A stretch of 64,000 bases of DNA from Pseudomonadota bacterium (GTDB lineage: Bacteria; Pseudomonadota; Gammaproteobacteria; Steroidobacterales; Steroidobacteraceae), in NCBI GenBank assembly GCA_023391815.1, contig JAEWAF010000118.1, forward strand, positions 1-64,000, written 5' to 3'. The notes beneath the pieces were generated by a model. That model saw only the letters and a list, made by a program, of their open reading frames with translations, was not told the DNA's origin and ran no database searches. The translations under genes and the position numbers were made by a program. Below are positions 26,393 through 35,312 of the stretch, one piece after another (within the stretch, counting starts at the first letter, position 1; every line of letters begins with the position of its first letter).

Positions 26393-27382
26393 ATGAGCAA
26401 GCCCGCCCCAGCCCTGCGCCTCGTTTCGGGATTCGCGCTTTCCTGCGTCGTGCCCGTGCTGAATGAAGAGGCCGGCATTGCCAGTTTCCTGCGACGACTG
26501 CACCACGTCCTGATCCACATCACGCCGCGCGTAGAGATCGTGGTGATCAACGACGGCAGCACCGATCGCTCCGCCGCCGAAATCCTGCGTTGTGCCGATG
26601 CCTGCAACATCCATTACATCGAGCTGACCCGCAATTTCGGCAAGGAGTTCGCCCTGCAAGCCGGCCTCGATGCGGCCGCGGGCGATTGTGTCTGCCTGAT
26701 CGATGGCGATGACCAACATCCGATGGAGCTCATTCCCGAGATGGTGCGGCAATGGCGGAGCGGTATCGACATGGTGTACGCATTGCGCCGATTCGACGAG
26801 CGCGAGTCCTGGCCGAAGCGAACGGCGCGCTTGCTCGTGCATCGACTTGTGAGATCGCACCGGGAAGTGGACCTGCCAGTGGGCGCCGGCGACTTCCGAG
26901 TGCTCGATCGCAAGATCGTCGATCTGTTACGGACCATGCCCGAACGCACGCGATTCATGAAGGGCCTGTACGCCTGGGGCGGATTCAGCAGCGCTGCGAT
27001 TCCCTATGAGCAGAGGCCGCGGACGAGCGGCACCAGCAAGTACACGTTGGGGCGACTCAGCGATCTTGCAGTGTGCGGTGTCACCGCGTTTTCGACCACG
27101 CCGTTGCGCTTGGTATCTCTGCTGGGCCTGCTCACCGCGCTGGCGGCCGTCGTGATTGGCGCCTGGATCGTGTTCGAAAAGCTGTTCTTCGGCCAGCCGA
27201 TCCCCGGCTTCGCCACGTTGGCGGCATCCATTCTGCTGTTGTCCGGAATCCAACTGCTCGGGCTGGGCATCGTTGGCGAGTACGTCGGCAGAATCTTCGA
27301 AGAGGTCAAGCATCGACCGATGTATGTGATCGCTCGGGAGTTGAATCTCGGCGCATTGCGAGCAGCGCAGGAAGGCTCGTAG
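26393..27382 (+). CDS. GtrB-type polyprenyl-phosphate glycosyltransferase (GT2)
   Basis: A 329-residue protein with a GT-A domain: SCVVPVLNEEAGI, EIVVINDGSTDRS, RNFGKEFALQAGLDAA and the DxD-like motif LIDGDDQHP. After about residue 230 come two transmembrane helices (VSLLGLLTALAAVVIGAWIV and LAASILLLSGIQLLGLGIVG) and the short VGRIFEEVKHRPMYVI tail typical of GtrB/ArnC-like bactoprenol glycosyltransferases. It should transfer a sugar from a nucleotide donor to undecaprenyl phosphate on the cytoplasmic face. The gtrA fragment begins 3 bases after its stop, as in a gtr operon. Confidence 0.9.
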   Translation: MSKPAPALRLVSGFALSCVVPVLNEEAGIASFLRRLHHVLIHITPRVEIVVINDGSTDRSAAEILRCADACNIHYIELTRNFGKEFALQAGLDAAAGDCVCLIDGDDQHPMELIPEMVRQWRSGIDMVYALRRFDERESWPKRTARLLVHRLVRSHREVDLPVGAGDFRVLDRKIVDLLRTMPERTRFMKGLYAWGGFSSAAIPYEQRPRTSGTSKYTLGRLSDLAVCGVTAFSTTPLRLVSLLGLLTALAAVVIGAWIVFEKLFFGQPIPGFATLAASILLLSGIQLLGLGIVGEYVGRIFEEVKHRPMYVIARELNLGALRAAQEGS

Positions 27383-27384
27383 GA

Positions 27385-27636
27385 ATGAGCCTGGCGCGTT
27401 ACGCCCGTTTCGTGGTCGTAGGCGGCACGGCGGGCGCAACCCACTTCCTCTTCGCGACCGCCTTTGCATCGCTCGCCGGTTGGCCACCGCAAGCGGCAAA
27501 CGTCGCGGGTTATGTGATTGCGCTGCTGACCAGCTACCTCGGTCAATCGCTCTGGACGTTCTCGCGACAGGCGCTGAGCCTGATCAGCTTCGCACGCTTC
27601 ACGGCCACGTCGCTCAGTGGCTTCATGCTCAAGTAG
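27385..27636 (+). pseudogene. N-terminal half of a GtrA-like flippase
   Basis: ATG 27385 follows AGGA and lies 3 bases after gtrB. The 83 residues hold the GtrA start (YARFVVVGGTAGATHFLFAT), NVAGYVIALLTSYLGQSLWT with the W-T-F signature, and RFTATSLSGFML, where the third helix should begin. A stop follows at once, so half of the usual 130-140 residues is missing. The missing half is found on the minus strand at 25735-25915. The 27637-27718 gap holds nothing recognisable. Confidence 0.8.
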
Positions 27637-27718
27637 TCATGTATGGGGCGCTATGGAACAGTGGCTGACATCGATCGCTGACCACGGCACCGCACGCTGA
27701 GCCATGAACTCTGACCCG

Positions 27719-28243
27719 TTACCGCCCCCTAACGATGACCGTGTCGAGCTCCTTCGCTGTAATGGGGCCGACGAACGACTGTGCCACACGCCCATCCGGT
27801 GCGATCACAAAGGTCGTCGGCAGACCGGGCGGCGAACCGAAATCCTTCGGCGGATCGAATGGATCGACCTGCGCAACCGGGAACGATATCGGGCGCTTCT
27901 TCAGGAACTCCACGATGTCGGCCTTTGCGCTGTCCTCGAAGGCGAGACCGATGGCAACAACCTTGTCCCTGTGCTGCGTGACATACGCGGAGATCTCCGG
28001 CAATTCCTTGATGCACGGTACGCACCAGGTGGCCCACCAGTTGACGATAACCCACTTGCCGCGATGCTGGCCGAGGTCGAATGACTTGCCTTCGAGCGTC
28101 GTCACCTGCAACGACGGCGCCTGCGCGGTGTCCGCGTGCGTTGATGCGCAAGTCATCAGCGCCAGGCAGAAGCAAAGCGCCCATCTACTCGCTGATGTGC
28201 CTCGCCGCGGCCGCATAACCGGTGGATCAATGTGCCGCGGCAT
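27719..28243 (-). CDS. TlpA-like exported thioredoxin-fold protein
   Basis: A 174-residue protein with an N-terminal signal (WALCFCLALMTCASTHA) and a TlpA/ResA-type thioredoxin domain: GKSFDLGQHRGKWVIVNWWA, active site C74-V-P-C77, GLPTTFVIAPDGRVAQ with the cis-proline. The family acts in the periplasm to reduce or isomerise disulfides. The start at 28243 overlaps the upstream stop and has GAGAAG before it; an ATG at 28216 is an alternative. Last gene of a four-gene operon with a DUF1684 protein, TonB receptor and OsmC-like protein. It may recycle the two cysteines of the OsmC domain or keep another partner reduced; that link is inference. Confidence 0.85.
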   Translation of the reverse strand: MPRHIDPPVMRPRRGTSASRWALCFCLALMTCASTHADTAQAPSLQVTTLEGKSFDLGQHRGKWVIVNWWATWCVPCIKELPEISAYVTQHRDKVVAIGLAFEDSAKADIVEFLKKRPISFPVAQVDPFDPPKDFGSPPGLPTTFVIAPDGRVAQSFVGPITAKELDTVIVRGR

Positions 28244-29189
28244 ACTTCTTCTCGCCGGCCCGCACAGCCAGACGAACCGTGTTGCCTTGTTTATCCGTCA
28301 ACGCAAACTGGTTCTCCTTGGGCGGCAGCGGACACGTCGCGTATTCAGTGAACGCGCACGGGGGGTTGTAGGCGCGGTTGAAGTCCACGACCACGGTGCC
28401 GTCCGCGGCCACCGGGCCGGTCTTCAGAAACCGGGCGATGCCATAGGTTTCCTTGCCGCTCGTCGCATCCTTGAATACGAAGCTCAGGCCCGTGGCAGGA
28501 TCGCCGGTCGCCTGAAGCGTCCACTTCTGTCCATCCTTCTCGAACTCGATGTGGCCGGGATTCGGGCTTTCGTTAACGTCGCCGATGATGTTGGCAATGG
28601 CGATGGTCTTGCCCGGCGGATGCGCGATGAAAGCCGCTTTCACCTGCCACTGTTCATCCGGCGTAAAGACATCCAGCCCTTTGAAGTTCAGTCGATCCGG
28701 TGAGTTCGCATGACGTACTCGCAACGCCAGCTTGCCACTGCGATCGATGACGGTGATCTGGCCTTTGCCACCGTCGTAACCCAGCTTAGTGCCGCCGCCT
28801 GGTCCTTCGGGTTTCAGTCGCACTTCGCCTTGCAGCGACTTGCCATCTGCCGTGACGTCAGCGCCAGCTTCCGCGATGAAGAAGAGCGCTCCATCGCGCT
28901 GCTCCACCTTACCCAACTTGTCGGGACCGATGCGCAGACGGATGTCATTTGCTTCCGCGCGGCCGACGGTCTGCTGCGTGCCGTTGATCCAGTGCAGACC
29001 GATCAGGCTCGTCCAGCCATCGGGCTGAGTCAATTCCGCTTCGCGTTCTTTCACCCACGCGGCGTGATCGCTCTTGAACGCGGAAGCAGTGTCCGCCATT
29101 GCCGCGCCGGCACTGGCCGACAGCATCGCTGTCAACAGCAACGACGGAATCAACTTCCGCACCGTCACGTCTCGTCTGTTTGCTTTCAT
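28227..29189 (-). CDS. Exported DUF1684 protein
   Basis: A 320-residue protein. ATG 29189, five bases after the receptor gene stop, with GGTGAAA before it, is preferred over the upstream in-frame start at 29213. A signal peptide (PSLLLTAMLSASAGAAMA) is followed by the DUF1684 domain: WVKEREAELTQPDGWTSLIG, GLHWINGTQQTVG and the hallmark RAYNPPCAFTEYATCPLPP near the end. DUF1684 proteins are of unknown biochemical function, beta-rich, and often found next to transport genes. It stands between the TonB receptor and the TlpA protein, tightly coupled to both. Pieces of this gene reappear scrambled near 50.75 kb. Confidence 0.85.
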   Translation of the reverse strand: MKANRRDVTVRKLIPSLLLTAMLSASAGAAMADTASAFKSDHAAWVKEREAELTQPDGWTSLIGLHWINGTQQTVGRAEANDIRLRIGPDKLGKVEQRDGALFFIAEAGADVTADGKSLQGEVRLKPEGPGGGTKLGYDGGKGQITVIDRSGKLALRVRHANSPDRLNFKGLDVFTPDEQWQVKAAFIAHPPGKTIAIANIIGDVNESPNPGHIEFEKDGQKWTLQATGDPATGLSFVFKDATSGKETYGIARFLKTGPVAADGTVVVDFNRAYNPPCAFTEYATCPLPPKENQFALTDKQGNTVRLAVRAGEKKYAAAH

Positions 29190-29193
29190 GGTT

Positions 29194-32151
29194 TCACCAG
29201 CTCTTGCTGACATTGGCGTACAGATAGCGGCCGAAGGATTCGTGCAGCGATGACAGATAGTTGCTGCCCGTGCTGGCAGGCGTGGCCCCGAGCGGCGGCT
29301 CTTCGTCGAACAAGTTGCGTGAGCCCACTTCCACCGCGCTGCCCTCGAAGAATCCTTGCTTGAACTCCTTCTGCACGGACAGCGCCCAGCGGTGCGTTGC
29401 CTTCACAACATAGGGCCTGCCGTCGCCGTACGCGCCGGAGATGACACTGCCGATGTAGTTGTCGCGCAGGCGCACGGTCCAATCGGCGTAGCTCCAGATC
29501 AACGCAGCGCTGCCACGCCACTCCGGTTTCTGACCATTGAGGCCCACTTCGTTGGCCGCGCCCAGACCTTGGGCAACGATGTCGAGCTGGCCGCTCGAGA
29601 TCGCTGCGGCGATCGCCTGTTCCTCGAGGGATTTCTGTTGCTTGTATTCCTTCAGCTGACTCACGTTCACCAGGAAGGCGAAGCTGCCCCATGCGCTTGG
29701 CGGCAAACGCCAGCTGAGGCTGAAATCCACGCCCGAAACCGTCAGCGGCTGGAGATTTCCGTACCTGGTCTCCACGTATTGGAACGCCCCCACGGGATCG
29801 AGACCGGATCCCTGAAACTGCGCGATATCGCTCGCCGTGGGTGCCGCGCGAACCACCAGGGGATTGCTGGTGCCTTCAACGACACGCAGATAGGCGTCGT
29901 ACAGCAGTTCGTTGCCCGAGCCGATCGCGCCGATCGGATTCTCGACTTCCACTTTCCACACATCCACGCCGAGACTGATACGCCCCGCGGCCTCCGGCAG
30001 GAATTCCGGCTCGAACACGAATCCATACGAGGATTGCTTCGTGGTCTCGGGCTTCACGTCATCGCCATAGGTCGTAGCGGTGTTGGTCTGGTATCGCACG
30101 ACTGCGTTGCTGATGCACGTGTTGTAGTTGGTGAAAACGCCTCGTCTCACCAACGCCACGCAGCGGACCGGATCGGCGCTGCCCCCGAAGCGCCAGATCG
30201 TGCCCGAATTCGCGAGCTCCAGACCGGGCGCTCGAAAACCGCCGCTGAGCGAACCCCGCAGTAGAAGGCTATCGACCATTCGCCACGCGACGGCCAGTTT
30301 AGGCTTCGCGACATCACCCGCATCGCTGTAGTCCTCATAACGACCGGCGAGTTGCGCATCGAAGGATTTGATCAACGGAATGCCGTGCTCTGGTGACACC
30401 AGCGGCACTGCCAACTCGGCGAACACCGACTTCACGTTGCGGCTGCCCTCGATATCCGGGGATGCGCTGTGCGTGAAGAAGTTGCTCTCCGAGACTTTGC
30501 CGGTGTACCAATCGACGTACTGAACCGTGCCATCGATGTTTTCGTCGCGATCGTCGACGCGGCTCTCGTAGCGGTACTCCACGCCGGCCGCAACGCCGAT
30601 ATCTCCCGCATACCAGGCAAACGCATCTGGGCGATCGATCTTGAAATCCCACAATGCCAATTCACTGGTGCCTTCACGGGTGGTGGGCTGGATGAACGAG
30701 GTAGCGTCCGACGGCGTGGCGTCGCCGATGCGCGGATTCGCCGGGTTGCCGCCATTGAACGGGTTGTAGGCGCTTGGATCGGTGCGATTCACCGCCTCCG
30801 AAAAGGCGGTGGCAATGCCGCCTTCCTGCACATCCGTGGTCTGTGCACGCGAATACAGCAACGCGCTTTCCCAGCGCCAGCCACCGCCCGTGCTCCCACG
30901 CAGCCCCGCCAACGCCCGTGACTGATCGTTGTCCACATCCAGTCTGCGCAGTCCGTAGTCGGCCACGTAGTAGTTGGTGAGGCGAATGGCGTCGGCGCCC
31001 TGTCGCAACGCTTCGGGCACCCAGTACGCATCCGGCCTGATGTGGATGTAGTTGTCCACGCCACCCAGCGTGACGAATTCGCCACTGAGCTTCGCTTCAG
31101 CTTTCGATTTGTAGTAGCCGAGCTCACCGAACATCTCCAGAGTGTCGGTTAGGTCGAAGCGCGCGGTGGCAAAGAGATTTCCTCGCTTGATCGCCGGTGT
31201 CTCCGTAACGCCGGGCTCGGCCCGCGCATCCGGTCTCAGCGACGTGGGCACCGCGCCGGTGACCAGTTGGCCCTGCTGGTTGATGTAGTACGCGGGGCCC
31301 ACCGGCACGCCATTGTTGTATCGCTGGAAGGCACCCCAGGCAGTGTTCGCGAAGGTTTGCGCAAAGGGCGTGGCCGTCGGATCGAGCACGAACGTGCCGT
31401 CCTCCAGTTCACGACGCCCATCGGTGGCAGTGAACCACTGGTCCGAGTTCAGCTGGGCGGTGCGATGCGCGAACTCGTATTGAACCGACACATTGCCGCG
31501 GCCGTCGGCGAAGTCCTTGCCGACGAATCCTTCCAGCGACACATCTTCGCGATGCCCGGTTTGAACCGAGCCGTATCCCAGCTTGACGCCGCCGCTGTCC
31601 GCCCGATTGCTCGGCGTTACGAGGTTAACCACGCCGGCGACGGCATCGGAGCCATACACGGCCGCGCCGCCATCCAGCAGCAAGTCGATGCGCTCCAGAC
31701 CGAAGGTCGGCATCGCATTCGCATTGTACGAGGTGGCTGCCCCGGAACTGATCGGGTGCTGAACCGTGCGGCGGCCGTTGATCAGCAGCAAGGTGTAAAC
31801 CGAACCGAGATTGCGCAGGTTGATGGAGCTGACATCGCCGCGCGGTGCATTGGAGTTGCGTCCCTGGTTCGTCGACGATTTCTCGGTGAAGGCAACATCG
31901 CCGAATTGCGGCAGGCTGCGGAACAGCTCATTGCCGTTGGTCGCGCCGATAGACTCGATTTCATCCTTGCCCACGGTCGCGACCGACAGCGCCTCGGCTG
32001 CGCCTCCGCCCGCGATGTGAGAGCCGACTACCGTTACCTCCTCTAGAGCTACTTCATCGTTGCGCTCGCCTCCGGCGTCCGCGGCGTGCAACGCTCCGCT
32101 CGCCAGCAATGCGTACAGAGCCAACGGTGTGCGTGTGACGGAGAAGTCCAT
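29194..32151 (-). CDS. TonB-dependent outer-membrane receptor (OsmC-linked)
   Basis: A 985-residue receptor with signal peptide (LALYALLASGALHAADA). It has a TonB-box-like VALEEVTVVGSHI, a plug (IESIGATNGNELFRSLPQFG, INLRNLGSVYTLLLINGRRT, LERIDLLLDGGAAVYGSDAV, AGVVNLVT) and a long beta barrel ending in a TonB-receptor C-terminus with terminal Trp. The NGRRT/AVYGSDAVAG plug places it among the larger receptors with N-terminal VVGSHI motif common in Xanthomonadales and sphingomonads. It begins 2 bases from the stop of the OsmC-like gene. The substrate is unknown; the linked redox proteins hint at a thioester, peroxide or sulfur-containing compound. Confidence 0.9.
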   Translation of the reverse strand: MDFSVTRTPLALYALLASGALHAADAGGERNDEVALEEVTVVGSHIAGGGAAEALSVATVGKDEIESIGATNGNELFRSLPQFGDVAFTEKSSTNQGRNSNAPRGDVSSINLRNLGSVYTLLLINGRRTVQHPISSGAATSYNANAMPTFGLERIDLLLDGGAAVYGSDAVAGVVNLVTPSNRADSGGVKLGYGSVQTGHREDVSLEGFVGKDFADGRGNVSVQYEFAHRTAQLNSDQWFTATDGRRELEDGTFVLDPTATPFAQTFANTAWGAFQRYNNGVPVGPAYYINQQGQLVTGAVPTSLRPDARAEPGVTETPAIKRGNLFATARFDLTDTLEMFGELGYYKSKAEAKLSGEFVTLGGVDNYIHIRPDAYWVPEALRQGADAIRLTNYYVADYGLRRLDVDNDQSRALAGLRGSTGGGWRWESALLYSRAQTTDVQEGGIATAFSEAVNRTDPSAYNPFNGGNPANPRIGDATPSDATSFIQPTTREGTSELALWDFKIDRPDAFAWYAGDIGVAAGVEYRYESRVDDRDENIDGTVQYVDWYTGKVSESNFFTHSASPDIEGSRNVKSVFAELAVPLVSPEHGIPLIKSFDAQLAGRYEDYSDAGDVAKPKLAVAWRMVDSLLLRGSLSGGFRAPGLELANSGTIWRFGGSADPVRCVALVRRGVFTNYNTCISNAVVRYQTNTATTYGDDVKPETTKQSSYGFVFEPEFLPEAAGRISLGVDVWKVEVENPIGAIGSGNELLYDAYLRVVEGTSNPLVVRAAPTASDIAQFQGSGLDPVGAFQYVETRYGNLQPLTVSGVDFSLSWRLPPSAWGSFAFLVNVSQLKEYKQQKSLEEQAIAAAISSGQLDIVAQGLGAANEVGLNGQKPEWRGSAALIWSYADWTVRLRDNYIGSVISGAYGDGRPYVVKATHRWALSVQKEFKQGFFEGSAVEVGSRNLFDEEPPLGATPASTGSNYLSSLHESFGRYLYANVSKSW

Positions 32152-32152
32152 C

Positions 32153-33382
32153 TCACGTCACCTTTTTGTAGGCGGCGTGAACGATCTTCCCTTCCAGTTT
32201 CTGTTCGTCCTTGATCAGGTTGTACAGCGGGCAGGTAGCCTCCACTGCCTGGCGCAGGGCATCGATGGTTTGCTCGCTCTCCGGCGATTCGATGCGCACG
32301 TTGTAACGGATGTTCTTGAAGCGAGCTGGCGCGGTGAGGCCCTTGCCGAAGCGCGGCGTGAGTTCCGCATCCACGGTGAGCTCGATCGAATCGAGCAGCA
32401 CGTTACGAGTGGCGGCCTGCACTTCAAAGATATGCGTCAGGCAGGTGCCAGTGACACCGAGCAGGTGCTCTTCCACCGTTGGCGCGAGGCCGTAGCCGAG
32501 CAGGCCCGGCGCGCTGTCATGCAACTGCAGGTGATAGCCGTCATCGCCCAGAAAGGTCTGGCGCAAGCCGGTCTGCGGCTCTACACGCGTGTGTGCCACG
32601 AGCCCACGCGGCTGCGTGGGTTGTGCTGACTGCACGCTCGTTTCACGCGAGCGCTCGCGGCGCCCTTGCACGGCGGGAATCTTCTCTTCGACGATGAAAT
32701 CGCGCAGGCCCGGCGGCAGCTCCCTGTCGCGCACGATCGGCGTGCGCTTGTATTCCACCGTGGCATGACTGACCTGCTGCGCCTTCGTCACCAGATCGAT
32801 GGCTGACGAATTCGCATGCACGGCTTCTTTCAGTGCCTGCAGTTCGGCATCACTTACTGGCGAATCGATGTACGCCACGTAGGAGAGATTGTTCGGGTAG
32901 CTGAGGTTCTCGCTCTTGCGCTGGGGAATGCTGGTGAACACGATGTCCAGCGAATCCAGCGGCACTTTGCGCACGGCGGCTTGCACCAGATATTCGTCCG
33001 CCACCGCGCTCGCCAGCGTGCCGACGAGTGAATCCCACGAGCCCGCTCCCAGGTTGTACCCGGCGAAACCGCGGTCACTGTCGCTGATGTACTGGAATTT
33101 TCCGTCGTCACCGAGGCGCAGGCGGCGCACACCGGAACGGCTCTCGGCAATCACTTTGGCGTGAATGACCTGTGATTTCGCGATGCTTGCACGCTGGGCC
33201 TCGATGGCCGCGGCCTTCGCCTGCAGATGCGCACGCAGTGGACTTTCGGCTGCGTGCGCCGGTTGTGACAACAATATAACCGCCGACAGAACTGCAGCGG
33301 CGATGTGGAGCATCGAGAACGAACTTCGGACGGCAGACACTGACAGCAAACTCCGGGTCTTGGGATCGGCGTGGGAGTACAC
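32153..33382 (-). CDS. Exported tandem OsmC-fold protein, first domain without cysteines
   Basis: A 409-residue protein from GTG 33382; an ATG at 33313 gives a better signal peptide (MLHIAAAVLSAVILLSQPAHA) and may be the true start. Two OsmC-like domains follow. The second (about 265-409) has both family cysteines, C314 in GVTGTCLTHIFEV and C384 in VEATCPLYNLI, as in OsmC/Ohr thiol peroxidases. The first (about 75-215) aligns along VQAAVRKVPLDSLDIVF and AYIDSPVSDAEL but has Ala126 and Ser192 at those places, so it cannot do thiol chemistry. OsmC/Ohr proteins are normally single-domain, cytoplasmic dimers. This one is exported and built as an internal pseudo-dimer. First gene of the receptor operon. 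Confidence 0.85.
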   Translation of the reverse strand: MYSHADPKTRSLLSVSAVRSSFSMLHIAAAVLSAVILLSQPAHAAESPLRAHLQAKAAAIEAQRASIAKSQVIHAKVIAESRSGVRRLRLGDDGKFQYISDSDRGFAGYNLGAGSWDSLVGTLASAVADEYLVQAAVRKVPLDSLDIVFTSIPQRKSENLSYPNNLSYVAYIDSPVSDAELQALKEAVHANSSAIDLVTKAQQVSHATVEYKRTPIVRDRELPPGLRDFIVEEKIPAVQGRRERSRETSVQSAQPTQPRGLVAHTRVEPQTGLRQTFLGDDGYHLQLHDSAPGLLGYGLAPTVEEHLLGVTGTCLTHIFEVQAATRNVLLDSIELTVDAELTPRFGKGLTAPARFKNIRYNVRIESPESEQTIDALRQAVEATCPLYNLIKDEQKLEGKIVHAAYKKVT

Positions 33383-33746
33383 CGCGAATGACCTGAACGC
33401 GGAACTTACAGTTCAGCATCTGCACCAAAGCAAACATCATGTGACTCGTTTATAACTCCTGTTCGTCGACAGTTGCGCTAGAACGGCTTCAGACAGATGC
33501 GCGCGACATCCCGCCAGGTAAACACGTCGGCGCATTGAATTTCTGCTCGATACGAGAAGCTTACGCGGCAAACACACCATCCCCGAGGCTCGGCACAACC
33601 CATCGCCAATAAAGAGCTCGATGATCCGTACCCGCACGACATCGTGCGACGGCCTGCTTGGTGAGTTCCGACCGTTAGTTGCGCCGACCTCTGGGAGACT
33701 TGATGCTCATGCCTAGGACGTGCTCCAGGTTCAACCACAGCAACTT
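33383..33746. other. Gap upstream of the OsmC operon
   Basis: A 364-base stretch that should hold the promoter of the minus-strand operon. I see no convincing promoter elements, no RNA gene and no supported protein. Confidence 0.4.
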
Positions 33747-33882
33747 CATGATATAGAGGTCGAGCATCGCCTCCGTCTTGTGGCCGCTGGCTTCCTTCTT
33801 CTCGGTCCTCTTAGCTTTAGTGTCGGTGTTGCACGACTTCGATGCTGCGCATCCGACAGAGATACTTGATTTCGAGCAGCGG
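33747..33882 (-). pseudogene. Integrase remnant with large internal deletion
   Basis: Two pieces of the 19293-19853 integrase are joined. LLEIKYLCRMRSIEVVQ (Arg box) is followed directly by a KAK-TEKKEASGHKTEAMLDLY tail, with about 95 residues between them lost. The Tyr and His of the active site survive but the HxxR box is gone. DNA identity with 19340-19390 and 19765-19810 is high, so it is a recent duplicate or a sister relic. Confidence 0.75.
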
Positions 33883-34127
33883 CGAGGTAGCTGTAGACCA
33901 CCGGAATGCTTTTCCGGCGATACTCAGGCTGCGGTTCATCAGCTCAGGTATCCCGAAAATCCGCTGTGCCGACTCGACCATACGCTGCAGGCTGCCGTGG
34001 TCCTGCGGTCGACGCCCGAAATTCGCAGCTGTTGCAACTCGCCCAGGGCATTTTGCTTGATGGCTGCGGGAACTCTCTCGCCTGCATAGGTTCGAACCCG
34101 AGTCGCGACTCCAAAAGGGAAAGGACC

Positions 34128-34730
34128 ATGCCGCATCTCGTCAGCCGAATAGGGATGAAACTTCTCCTGTGCTCCGCGGTGTTTTCTGCTATCGCCGCCG
34201 AATCTGAACAAACATCGCTGCCCGATGCAGTTCCACCGCCCTCGTCAGCCACTCACATTCCGCTCACCCTCCTGCAACACGGCGGCTCGGGCATAGTTCC
34301 AGCAGTGGGCCCGAACAGCTCGAGTCCTGCGCCTGTGGGCCAACAGACAACCGCACTGAATTGGGTCTCCTTCTTCGATACTAGCGATCCGCGGAACGAG
34401 TTTGCCAGGCGTTTGAAGGAACGGCTCGAGGACCCAGAAGAGCGAGTGGTGCTTCGGGCTGAGCAACGAGTTGCCATAGCGTCGCAAAATGCCGGTTTCG
34501 CGAAGCAGGTCGGGCTCGATCTTGCCACGGAGCAGAAGCTGATCGAGTTGCTGACGGATCAGCAAATGGAGACGTTCGAGCAGATGTACAGGCAGGCTCC
34601 GAGGGAGCCGCATCTGCAGCAGTCCGCGGATGAAACGACCCGGCAAATGGATCAATTGCGCGATCTGCTCGGTGACGAGAACCTGGAGCGTTTTCAAAAG
34701 TTCCAGCTGAACCAGACTGCGCGCGACTAG
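34128..34730 (+). CDS. Exported hydrophilic protein of unknown function
   Basis: A 200-residue protein. ATG 34128 is behind AAGGGAAAGGACC. The N-terminus (RIGMKLLLCSAVFSAIAA) is a signal peptide. The second half is helical and charged (FARRLKERLEDPEERVVLRA, TEQKLIELLTDQQMETFEQM, QMDQLRDLLGDENLERFQKF). This repeated L-x-x-LLGDEN..FQ.Y pattern resembles the helices of small periplasmic LTXXQ/Spy-like proteins, but I do not assign the family. It stands alone. The stretch 33883-34127 before it has no gene. Confidence 0.65.
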   Translation: MPHLVSRIGMKLLLCSAVFSAIAAESEQTSLPDAVPPPSSATHIPLTLLQHGGSGIVPAVGPNSSSPAPVGQQTTALNWVSFFDTSDPRNEFARRLKERLEDPEERVVLRAEQRVAIASQNAGFAKQVGLDLATEQKLIELLTDQQMETFEQMYRQAPREPHLQQSADETTRQMDQLRDLLGDENLERFQKFQLNQTARD

Positions 34731-35312
34731 GTCGCCCACTTCTCGTCTCGGCTTGCACCAAGGTAGCCTGCGCGGAGGCGCCGAGCGTTACGCGGGGCGC
34801 ATGGAAAAGTGGGAGCGTTCAATCATCCTCAGTTTGGATGAGGCGGAGGTCGAGCCGGGCGCGCGAGACAATTGCGGAGCGCAATCGGCTCGACTCTGAC
34901 ACGATCGGCCGATCGGAATTCGATCCTCGCCAAGGTCGATCAGACCGCGGACTATGTGCTGGCAAACTCAAATGCGGCGCGCCTTTAACGACGCATCGAT
35001 CACCGCGGCCGGACCAGGGGCAGCACTTCATTGGCGACTGTAACTAGCAGCTTGCCAGCTTCCATCGCGATAACTCTCTTCAGCTGCGACTTCTAGCTGA
35101 GCCATTCCATCTCGCGCGCGAAGCGCGGCCGCCGCTCCGAACCCGGGGATCGTCTCGTTTTGTCGGCCGATCGTGCCCCCCATCGAGCCGATTGCGCCGC
35201 TAGCAAACGTTGCGGTATCGCTGCGACTTGTGTCGTCACCGTGACACGCCGTCAACGTCCTCCTCGCCATCGCGTTATATGCAGCTCGTTCAACTCTTAG
35301 CTGGTTTCGCCG
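34731..35312. other. Intergenic stretch with nothing assignable
   Basis: A 582-base gap. Frames exist on both strands but none has a ribosome site, signal sequence or recognisable motif. The promoter of the hydrolase gene at 35313 should lie at its right end. Confidence 0.4.

Noticed and set aside
31267..32046. A 259-residue open frame on the plus strand
   Set aside because: Antisense to the plug region of the TonB receptor; no independent coding signal.
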